From: Taxillus chinensis
Lineage: Eukaryota > Streptophyta > Magnoliopsida > Santalales > Loranthaceae
Direction: 5' to 3'
DNA length: 64,000 bases
Assembly: GCA_023512835.1 (NCBI GenBank)
Contig: CM042088.1
Span: 868,001-932,000 of the forward strand
A model generated the notes under the pieces. It was not told the origin of the DNA, made no database searches, and saw nothing but the letters and a program-made list of their open reading frames with translations. Every line of letters begins with the position of its first letter. The first letter of the stretch is position 1. The translations under genes and the position numbers were made by a program. Shown in pieces: positions 55,881 to 64,000 of this stretch.

Positions 55881-56664
55881 ATCAGACAATTTGCTCAAGC
55901 AAGAATACCCAGAAGAGGCCTTTGAGTCTGATAAAAGGAATATCCGATGGTCGGCATCCAACTACTACCTTGATGGTCCCGTCCTATATACGCGAAACCA
56001 TGACATGGTGTTACTACGGTGCTTGGCAAAAGAAGAGTCGAAACAGATAATGAAAGAAGTGCACGAAGGAGAATGCGGTTCACATGCCAATGGACATGCA
56101 TTAACAAGACAAATCATGCGAATGGGCTATTATTGGGTAACCATGGAAAAGGATTGCATTGAATATGTGCGCAAATGCCTCAAGTGTCAAATTTACAGCG
56201 ATAAAATCCAAGTACCGCCATCTGGACTTCATGTGATGGTTTCCCCGTGGCCGTTTTTGCTTTGGGGCATCGACGTTGTCGGACCAATCTCGCCAAAAGC
56301 TTCCAATGGTCACCGCTTCATCTTAGTGGTCATCGATTACTTTACCAAGTGGGTAGAAGCAGCGTCATATGCCAACGTCACACAAGCTGTGGTACTTAGA
56401 TTTATGCGGAATAACATCATATGCCGCTATGGACTTCCTGAGCAGATCATAACAGACAATGCTGCCAATTTGAACAGTCGGATGATGGGTAAGTTGTGTG
56501 AAACATACAAAATCTAACACCGCAACTCAACTCCCTATCGCCCAAAGATGAATGGAGCAGTTGAAGCAGCCAATAAGAACATCGAGAACATTATCAGAAA
56601 AATGACTGAGACATACAAAGATTGGCATGAGAAGCTACCATATGCTTTGCATGCTTATCGTACC
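55881..56664 (+). pseudogene. Tat-3 integrase, N-terminal and core parts
   Basis: HEGECGSHANGH ... CLKCQIYSDK zinc-binding segment, Asp in WGIDVVGPISP, Asp in ITDNAANLN, stop at 56515 (Tat-2 has CAA), Glu in MNGAVEAANKN, and HEKLPYALHAYRT, where the frame is cut by the LTR element at 56665. The aa order around 55880 is frameshifted relative to the second RNase H (pieces 55422-55925 and 55849-56517). Confidence 0.87.
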
Positions 56665-58068
56665 TGATAACGTGCATTTATGCCGTTATCCTTGGCCTTA
56701 TTTAGGGTGTTTTAGAGTATGTTTTGTATCTATTTGCATGATATTTTACACATATGTGCTCTAATCCCTAGGAAGACCCTGTTTGGTGTATAGTTGTACT
56801 TTTTGAGTGTTTTTGGCAGGTTTTAGAGCAACTTTTTCCCACACACCTTCGCTAGATCACTCCATACACTCAAGAGGAAGCTATGGGAAGAAGATGGAAG
56901 CAAAATGAAGGCAAAATCAAGGTGCACGTGAAAAGGCTTTCTCACGTGCAAGGAGTTTATTGCATGGATGCCTTCTACAAATCAAGAGGAAGCTTTGGAG
57001 CAAATTTGAGTCGAATTGGAGCTGCACGTGAAAAGGGTCTTCTCACGTGCATTCTCGCGTGCAGGCATTTTTGAGCTCCAAATGATGTGTTTTGTTGTTT
57101 TAATCATTTTCCTCTAAAGAACTGGGGTCAAATTTGGTGTAGTTTGAGTGTTATTGAGCCTAGAACATTGAATAGTGTCACTAACCAAAATGACGTCGTT
57201 TTGGCTGCGACCACATTTATAATTAGGGCACACCTTTTGTAACCCTAATTTGGCCCACTAAATCCTATAAATAGGGGGCTTTGGAGGCATTGTAAATCAT
57301 CTTGAGTGAGAGAATCTAATCTGAGTTCTGAAAAAGAGCTATAGCCATTGCTAAAAGATCGGATTGTCCTTGGCAAGGAGTGATTTGGGGCAGCAGACGC
57401 CGGAGTCTTTGGAGGTTGGAGTCCTGGTTCATCTTGGGTTCTTCCTTTATTCTCCTGGGTACTGTAATCATGTTCTTTCTTGTAATTTCTATTGCTTTCG
57501 TTATGATTATGGAGTAGTCTTGTTAGTCTAGGGGAGCAATGTAGCCCCCAATATATTGTATTCAGTTTGGTTATGGTTGTTCAATAAAATACAATTCAGT
57601 TCTTGTTTAATTCACTTGCTTGAATGGAAATGCCTAGTTTATGCATAATTAGGTAATCTTAGCCCTTGTCAAGGGTAGAACACTAGTGAATTAGATTTAA
57701 TGTTGTATGACGGACCAAGTCTGCAACTATTAGATTGTTTATCTACCTTGATCACTTTTATTCACATGGACCAAATGGGATAAAAGCCTTAAATCTATCT
57801 TAGCATGGACCAAATATAAGATAGGTAGGAGATAATCAACATGAACATGAACTAGAACATCAATAAAAAACAAGAGCCATAATCCAGATTATTACAATCC
57901 ATTGGGTGGTAATCATTGTGACGCTAGATCCTTAATCACTGCAATTTTTATACCAACAGCTTGCCAACATTCTGATTTAATCACTTTTGCTTAAACAAAA
58001 ATCAATTGTCCAGACATAAGTTCAACTTGTTAGCTTAGTGCTTGCTGCTTAACAGCATTAGCTACCTC
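56665..58068 (+). mobile_element. Unidentified LTR element or solo LTR, truncated
   Basis: Begins TGATAACGTGCATTTATGCC directly after GTACC of Tat-3 integrase. Has two inverted repeats with G-boxes (56923-56950, 57023-57051), an ACGT palindrome with arms CCAAAA/TTTTGG (57185-57204) and a TATA box CTATAAATAG (57265-57274). A downstream segment resembling an untranslated leader runs to 58068, where a chromovirus LTR cuts it. It has no coding ORF. TG start and promoter order suggest an LTR; family not recognised. Its far end and target duplication are outside the window. Confidence 0.6.
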
Positions 58069-59922
58069 TGTCACGCCCTGCATTTTCGACTCGGGAAACC
58101 GGTACGTGACTCCCCATTCACCCACACGGAGGGCAACGGGGTTGGATTACTAGATGTCACACAAGCAAAACTAACAATTATAATAAATCAAACAAGCCAC
58201 ATCTTTATTTAATTCCAAACCTCAAAGGTTCACAAACCAACGATGTTCCGTACTACAATTCAGTCTCTTAGTACATTTCCCCCATGGGGTTACATAAGTC
58301 ATAAAATTACATCACAGAAGAGCAATAAAATGAAGATGGTCTTCCACCTTGGTGTATCCACCTAACGCCTGTAAGTCCCTGGAAAACAAGCAAACACAGT
58401 AGGAGGAGTGAGCAACCACAGCTCAGTAGGGATCAAGTCTCCCCAACCCTTCCCATGCTCCTAGCGGCTACATGCATGTGCACAGGTGTAGTGATGTGGC
58501 AGTAGTAAGAAAATAAAGCATTTCACATAACGGGCGTAACCTCAGCCCCACCCACACCGGCTAACAAACCATAACTCAAATAAGTAATTTAACCGCCTCT
58601 TCGGTCCACCGATTTAACCGCCTCTCCAGGCAAAGTAGTTTAACCGCCTCTTCAAGCCCCGGTTTAATCGCCTCTCAGGCAAAGTAATTTAACCGCCTCT
58701 TTAGGCCAGATACCACAGTCATGCACACAACACACACTACGGTCACTCAAGCATAAAACCAAACACTTGGTGTGCACCCGTTCACAAGTGCACAAACCCA
58801 GCCATTCAGGCAATAGAACAAACACCCAGCATGCATACATACACCAAATCACAAGTCCAACCACACAGACATATTACCAAACATGTAATGGGTATATACA
58901 CACAGCTATATTCACACAGGCATTTCATCGAACATATAGCATGCCACAACAGAATCACACCAAAATGCCACTGAAGGCCAACATCCATATAGGAGATCAC
59001 ACCTATATGGATTACATATATATATATATATATCAACAGATAGAATCCATAATTTGCCCTAGAACCCTAGGACAGAGGAGGATTTAGGAAGAACAGAACC
59101 CCTACCTCAAGTAAGACGCAACAACGTAGCAATAGTCTGTTCCCACGCCGAACGCAGTCCACCCACGAGACTCCGACCACCCACGCAAGACGCCCGGCAG
59201 CAACCAGGAGCTCCCCTTCCCTCTCTCTCTCTCTGCGATGGCTGGTGGAGCAACAAACCCTAACCCTAAAACAGAGAGGCTTCTCCTCCTTATATAGACA
59301 ACACAACATCAAAACGACGTAGTTTTGATTAAGTGAATCCCAGCATCAAAATGACGTAGTTTTGATTACACAAGTTACAACCTTTCCGCATCCATACACA
59401 CCAAAATACTCACTATACCAACCTGGTTCTTTGGGAAAAGATTATTAGAATAACAAAACTAAGGTAACCATGCAAAAATATGCCTGCACGCCAATTTGAA
59501 CGCCAATTCCCCAATTGGCGTGCAGCTCCAAATGCACTCAAACTTCACCCCAAGCCTCCTTGCATCTTGTAGAGGTCTGAGAAGCAAAAATATGCTTGCA
59601 CGTGAAATGGGTGAATTCACGTGCAGCTCTAAATGCTCTGAAATTTCTGTGGTAGGTAGAGGACCTCATTCTAAGAAACTTTTGTTCTTGCACGCCAATT
59701 GTTTGAGGCCATCTACGCTATCTAAAGTGAGCTCCAAGATCAGCCAAAACAGTTTAAAACCGCCTATATATGCATAGCATCTTCCTAGGGCATAAATACA
59801 CGTTATCACATGTCATATGCACCTCCCAAAAGTCCCCTCTTGGGCTCCCTAAAACCCAACAATTTCCACTCACAAGGCATCTATGATTAACTCCGTACAT
59901 CCCACAAACACGGGTCATTACA
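58069..59922 (-). repeat. 3' LTR of the chromovirus (1854 bp)
   Basis: Plus strand starts TGTCACGCCCTGC and ends CGGGTCATTACA. Carries paired ACGT palindromes (59308-59329, and 59345-59366 with one change), TATATAAGG on the minus strand near 59290, and a field of GGCGGTTAAA-type units (58590-58710, minus sense). The PPT adjoins at 59923. Confidence 0.9.
58590..58710 (-). repeat. Short tandem units in chromovirus 3' LTR
   Basis: Five units containing TTTAACCGCCTCTT (plus sense), matching the 26-bp repeat of the solo LTR at 50928 in reverse orientation. Confidence 0.8.
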
Positions 59923-60229
59923 TCCTCTCCCCCTTAAGACTTTTCGTCCTCGAAAAGAAACAACATACAAGGAAAACAAACACAAGCTACCCAAATGGGT
60001 CATACATCGCACACCGCACATAACAGCACATAACAAGGTACCACCGTAATCCATAACCACATGCATCACAATAATGCATATAACACATATCCGCATGTCA
60101 CAAATACACATCTCAAAACACATCACAAATATGAGAACATGTCTAAAAGACAATACAAACACCAAAATCATACACAACTAATACAAGAAAACACATCACT
60201 ATCCCTTGGCCAACAGCCACCTCCCACTC
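59923..60229 (-). other. Chromovirus 3' untranslated region and polypurine tract
   Basis: Minus strand ends CGAGGACGAAAAGTCTTAAGGGGGAGAGGA before the LTR start. The purine tract is 59937-59923 (TTAAGGGGGAGAGGA). No ORF with a domain. Confidence 0.8.
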
Positions 60230-61779
60230 TTAAGATTGTTCGTCCTCGAACAACGCTGGATGCTGCTCCCGCATCAAGGACTCACGCTCCCAAGTCTCCT
60301 CCTCAATGCCACGGTGCTGCCACAGCACGCGAACCAAAGGAATAGCACGACCACGCAAAAGCTTCTCTCGCCGATCTAAGATACGGATAGGGGCCTCAAC
60401 AACGGACATGTCATCCTCAATGTCCAATGTCCCCCAATCAATCACATGAGTGGGGTTGGGGTGATACTTCCGCAACTGGGACACGTGAAACACGTTGTGC
60501 ACTCGACTCAGCCGCAGTGATAATGCTAACCGGTAGGCCACGGGCCCCACACGATCCAGAATCTCAAAAGGACCAATAAACCGGGGAGATAGCTTGGAAC
60601 CTCGCCCAAACCGTCGATGTCCACGACGTGGAGAGACACGAAGGAACACATGATCACCAACAGAAAACTCCAAAGGTCGCCGCCGCTGATCCGCATAAGA
60701 TTTCTGCCGACTCTGAGCTGATAACAACCACTGACGGATCAACTTAACCTTCTCGGTAGCCTCTTGAACCATCTGTGGTCCCAAGAGAGCGGCTTCGCCG
60801 ACCTCAATCCAACACAACGGTGATCGGCAGGGTCTGCCATACAACGCCTCAAAAGGAGCCATCACAATGGACGCCTGAAAACTGTTATTGTAGGCAAACT
60901 CCACCAAAGGAAGGTGAGTTGCCCACGAACCCCCAAAATCTAACACACAGGCCCGTAACATGTCCTCCAACGTCTGATTCGTCCTCTCTGTCTGACCGTC
61001 AGTCTCGGGGTGAAAGGCTGTACTCAAGTGAAGCTTGGTCCCCATAGCCTCCTGCAAACCTGCCCAAAAACGGGAAGTGAACCTCGAATCCCGGTCAGAG
61101 ACAACCGATGATGGTACTCCATGCAGTTGCACAATCTCGTTCATGTATAGTTGACTCAAGGTCCCAATAGAGTCCCGCTCGCGAACAGCCAGGAAATGGG
61201 CCGACTTTGTGAGTCGATCCACAATCACCCAAATCATATCCTTCCTCCCAGTGGTGGGTGGAAGACCAGTCACAAAGTCCATCGCGATGTGGTCCCACTT
61301 CCACTCCGCTATGGGCAAGGGCGTAACATGCCCGCCAGCGGCGATGCTCGGCCTTCACCTGCCGACACGTGAGGCACCGCGAAACAAAAGCGACCACATC
61401 GCGTGTCATCCCCAGGCCACCAAAAATGTCCTCGAAGCGCATGGTACATCTTCGTACCCCCTGGATGCACAAGAACTCTAGGCCGGTGAAACTCCCTCAT
61501 CACCTCATCCCTGAGGGACGAAGCCACTACCAACCGCCCCTGAAAAGACAACTCATGCTCAGGACCCTCTGTCCAGTCCTCAGATAGCTCCCCAGCCTCA
61601 ATACGGGCACGGAGAACCTCACACTCAATGTCACCCAACTGTTCCTCCCGGACGCGCTGGTACAACTCAAGCACAACTACCAAAGGACTCAGGACTGTCC
61701 CACTATCACGAACAACAGGCTGCAGCTGCAACATCGCCAACTGCTCCATCAGCTTCCACTCTCGCACGGCCACCTCAGC
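60230..61779 (-). pseudogene. Chromovirus integrase with chromodomain
   Basis: The 362-codon frame 61318-60230 holds the core: Asp in WDHIAMDFVTGLP, Asp in VVSDRDSRFTS, Glu in HPETDGQTERTNQ. A GPY-type segment follows (LSPRFIGPFEILDRVGPVAYRL), then VFHVSQLRKY, and the chromodomain-like end (EETWERESLMREQHPALF). The zinc-binding segment HPGGTKMYHALRGHFWWPG lies upstream in another frame (near 61450), and CLTCRQVKAEH in a third (near 61390). So there are two frameshifts between it and the core. The chromodomain may direct insertion to heterochromatin (known for the family). Confidence 0.88.
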
Positions 61780-62445
61780 TTTTCCTTTTCTGCTCAACGC
61801 ATCAGCCACAATATTACCCTTGCCTGGGGTATAGGCAAGAGTAAAGTCAAAGGTCTGCAAATACTTTACCCATCTCCTCTACCTCAAATTTAAGTCCTTT
61901 TGGGTAAAGATGTACTGAAGGCTCTTGTGATCTGAGAACACCACAAACTTCTCCCCCAAGAGGTAATGCTGCCAACTCTTCAGGGCGAAGATGACAGCCG
62001 CTAACTCAAGGTCATGAGTAGGATAATTCTGCTCATGAGGCTTCAGCTGCCTTGACCCATAAGCCACCACATTGTGCTCCTGCATAAGCACACACCCCAA
62101 ACCAACCCTGGACGCATCACAATACACCTCATATGGAATATCCTCCTGAGGTAACCTCAACACCGGTGCAGTGGTCAAACGGGTTTTGAGAGTCTCAAAC
62201 GCCTGCTGGCACTTGTCCGTCCACTCAAATTCCACTCCTTTCCTAGTCAACGCCGTCATAGGAGCCACCAAACGGGAGAACCCCTCGACAAAACGACGAT
62301 AGTACCCCGCCAAGCCAAGAAAACTACGGATCTCAAAAACGTTGGTTGGCCTCGCCCACGATGCCACAGCCTCAATCTTGGCTGGGTCCACCCTAACTCC
62401 CTCGGTGACACCACATGGCCAAGAAAGTGAACCTCCTGCAGCCAA
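61780..62445 (-). pseudogene. Chromovirus RNase H
   Basis: [18 protein letters not shown] (Asp), [22 protein letters not shown] (Glu), [21 protein letters not shown] (Asp), then a stop at 61879, and TPGKGNIVADALSRKGK (last Asp). The frame is shared on either side of the stop. The piece's first 60 codons are the end of the RT connection region ([19 protein letters not shown]). Confidence 0.86.
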
Positions 62446-63058
62446 AACTCACACTTGCTAAACTTAGCAAACAGCTGCTGGTCCCTCAAGGTTTGCAACA
62501 CTGTTGCCAAATGCTCCACATGCTCCCTCTCGGTCTTGGAATACACCAAGATATCATCAATGAACACCACCACAAACGAATCCAAGTATGGAGCAAAGAC
62601 CTGGTTCATCAAATGCATGAACACCGCTGGCGCATTAGTGAGCCCGAAAGGCATCACTACCCACTCATAATGCCCATACCTGCACCGAAAAGCCGTCTTA
62701 GGGATGTCCTCCTCCCTAACCCTGAGCCGGTGATACCCCGACCGTAAATCTATCTTGGAAAACCACCGGGCCCCACTTAATTGGTCAAACAGTATCTATC
62801 CGAGGCAACGGATACTTGTTCTTCACGATCCACCGAATTCGACTTCCTGTAGTCGATGCAGAGACGAAGCGTGCCATCGGCCTTCTTAGTAAAGAGCACC
62901 GGAGCACCCCAAGGTGAGGTACTTGGTCCGATATACCCCTGGTCCCCCAACTCCTCGATTTGCCTCTGCGCTCTCTCGGCTCGGGCTGGCCCCATACGAT
63001 ATGTTACTTGGGAAATCGGACCCGTCCCCGGGCACCAACTCAATGGTGAACTCCACAC
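62256..63058 (-). pseudogene. Chromovirus reverse transcriptase
   Basis: Segments [23 protein letters not shown] (near 62890) and [20 protein letters not shown] with the catalytic [10 protein letters not shown] (near 62550) are in different frames. The sequence between them (62660-62776) is broken. The N-terminal part ([22 protein letters not shown]) is in 63416-62886. At least two frameshifts; not functional. Confidence 0.85.
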
Positions 63059-63719
63059 TCCTCTTAGGTGGCAGACTCCTCAACTCTTCAGGAAAAACAT
63101 CCTGAAATTGGTCCACAACAGCGGGCCACACCCTCTTTTCGACCTTCCCCTCCTCAGCAAAGGTCAGGGCTGCCAACCTGTGGGTAATGGCACTCCACTG
63201 GTCCAACACTGGCCCGGCTCGACTTGCCTCATGATCCCACTCCCCTTGCAGAGTACAAGAGATTCCTGCGGGTGACACGAAGGATACACGCCGCCGGTAA
63301 CAGTCTATCTTGGCTTGGAAAGCCATAAGCCAATCCATACCCAAGATCAGGTCAAAAGTACGCAAAGGCATCACATGCAAGTCGAAACTCAGTTCCACAT
63401 CACCCATGGTTAACACACAATCGCGGCAAACGTGTCACACCTCAATCATACCTCCCACCGGAGACTCTACAACTAAGGGCCTCTCCGCCTCAACACACGT
63501 TAACCCCAAGCCCTCTACTATGAGCTCAGCAATAAAAGAACGCGATGCACCCGTATCGAAAAGAACAGAAGCAAGCATGCGGGGGATCAAAAGAGTACCT
63601 CTAACCACCGATGGTCCTGCTCCCTCCTCTGCCGGTGAAGGTGGTAGCTCAGCCTCCTCCTGGGGTGTCGCATTCAGTGCAAACACCCTCCCTTGGCCCG
63701 TGCCACTTGGTTGGCTCAC
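62886..63719 (-). pseudogene. Chromovirus protease to RT linker
   Basis: RGTLLIPRMLASVLFDTGASRSFI (near 63590) has the aspartic protease DTGA motif. The frame continues past a TGA at 63435, apparently from CGA, to LDLHVMPLRTFDLILGMDWL and the RT lead. The protease frame is intact around its active site. Confidence 0.84.
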
Positions 63720-64000
63720 TCACCTGGGCAGCTCCCGCCCGATCGCCTCTAGCATCGACCCTCGTCGCTCCTGGCCTCCCCTGAGGTCGGGTCTGGTTGG
63801 ATCCTGCCTGGCTGGCCTGCCACTGACGAGCTGGTCTCTCAGCTGGTGCACGGAAGCTAGCATCACTCCTCACGCTGGATGCCACGCCCCCCGCTCCCCT
63901 GTTGCCACTCCTGCAAACCCGGCGCAAATGGCCCTCTCGTCCACGATTGTTGCATCGCCGGTCCTTCTTGGGGCACTCCCCCTTGAAGTGACCCTTGCTC
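63649..64000 (-). pseudogene. Chromovirus gag, C-terminal end
   Basis: A basic Arg/Gln/Gly-rich tail with zinc knuckle remnants: GHFKGECPKKDRRC and CNNRGREGHLRRVC. In the second, the CX2C spacing has Arg instead of the second Cys. The open part is 63927-63649 and the frame then differs from that of the protease. The rest of gag is outside the window. Confidence 0.7.

Larger units (their letters stand above)
41369..56664 (+). mobile_element. Tat-lineage Ty3 element, copy Tat-3, split and 3' truncated in window
   Basis: Own sequence: 41369-50927, 52617-52736, 54567-56664. Contains the 5' LTR, PBS, ORF1, gag-pro with G-patch, RT, RNase H, archaeal-type RNase H and most of integrase. Two solo LTRs sit in RT and another LTR element interrupts integrase. 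Frames are almost free of indels but carry stops, nearly all explained by C-to-T or G-to-A changes. It is inserted in the Sirevirus B RNase H. The 3' LTR and the second target duplication lie beyond the window. Confidence 0.9.
13989..64000 (-). mobile_element. Sirevirus-like copia element, copy B, split by nested insertions
   Basis: Its own sequence is 13989-18749, 37611-37958, 40182-41368. Reading on the minus strand from the right: the RNase H C-terminus (41368-41051), non-coding DNA with G-rich purine tracts, an extra gene (18192-15481), PPT, and the 3' LTR (15340-13989). Interruptions are Tat-2 (TSD TGAAG), the solo LTR plus TRIM (TGATG on both sides) and Tat-3. Gag, protease, integrase, RT and the 5' LTR must lie beyond 64000. 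Excising the nested elements leaves a continuous copia order, which is the main support for this reconstruction. Confidence 0.82.
58069..64000 (-). mobile_element. Chromodomain Ty3 element (chromovirus), 3' LTR to gag, partial
   Basis: On the minus strand: gag zinc knuckle (63920-64000 and beyond), protease, RT, RNase H, integrase with chromodomain ending at 60230, 3' UTR, PPT and 3' LTR (59922-58069). Integrase has a chromodomain-like C-terminus (RAIPLVRVLWQHRG-EEETWERE), so it is a chromovirus, resembling the Tekay group by motif. The 3' LTR is the family of all solo LTRs here. The 5' LTR and most of gag are outside. It inserted in the element at 56665; left duplication half ACCTC (58064-58068). 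Confidence 0.9.

Noticed and set aside
1..64000. Integrated pararetrovirus or other true virus
   Set aside because: All pol domains fall in order for LTR retrotransposons with LTRs, PBS and PPT; no movement or coat protein motif was seen.

Overview
This window is a plant nuclear sequence, most likely from a eudicot; the species cannot be told from the sequence. It is built almost entirely of LTR retrotransposons inserted into one another. I see no host gene, rRNA, tRNA gene or CRISPR array. Evidence for a plant: tRNA-iMet-type primer sites on copia-type elements, Tat-lineage Ty3 elements with a second (archaeal-type) RNase H, chromodomain Ty3 elements, a TRIM element, and a Sirevirus-type copia gag and 3' extra gene. 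The density of nesting suggests pericentromeric or other heterochromatic DNA (inference).

Layout. 1-5073: 5' half of a Sirevirus-like copia element on the minus strand (5' LTR 3825-5073, gag, protease, start of integrase), inserted in the gag of Tat-1. 5079-9452: Tat-1 (gag, protease/G-patch, RT), decayed. 9453-11449: 3' end and LTR of a chromovirus. 11450-13661: truncated Tat LTR. 13662-13988: chromovirus LTR fragment. 13989 onward: second Sirevirus, copy B (minus), with its 3' LTR at 13989-15340 and a large extra gene at 15481-18192. Copy B is split by three insertions: Tat-2 (18750-37610, complete, TSD TGAAG), a chromovirus solo LTR plus TRIM (37959-40176, flanked by TGATG), and Tat-3 (41369-56664). 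Tat-3 is split in turn by two solo LTRs (50928-52616, TSD TTTTG; 52737-54566, TSD AGCAC) and by an unidentified LTR element (56665-58068). That last element is cut by a chromodomain Ty3 element (58069 to beyond 64000, minus) whose whole pol lies in the window.

Tat elements carry, in order: a long LTR, a PBS beginning TGGCGACTCT, an extra ORF1 (DUF7745-like domain plus coiled coil), gag with two C-H-H-C knuckles, protease, a G-patch, a possible intron, RT, RNase H, archaeal-type RNase H, integrase, a 3' UTR with tandem repeats in Tat-2, a PPT and the 3' LTR. All coding regions are broken by stops or frameshifts, so none is expected to be autonomous.

Most notable: the Sirevirus extra gene, one 903-codon frame broken only by stop codons, joins an N-terminal plant-transposon-protein-like domain to a C-terminal Ulp1/C48-protease-like domain whose catalytic Cys position is Tyr. 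Also notable are the 37-bp satellite-like array in the Tat-2 3' UTR, the ORF1 coiled-coil tail hidden behind a stop in Tat-3, and paired ACGT palindromes beside the TATA box of four chromovirus LTRs.
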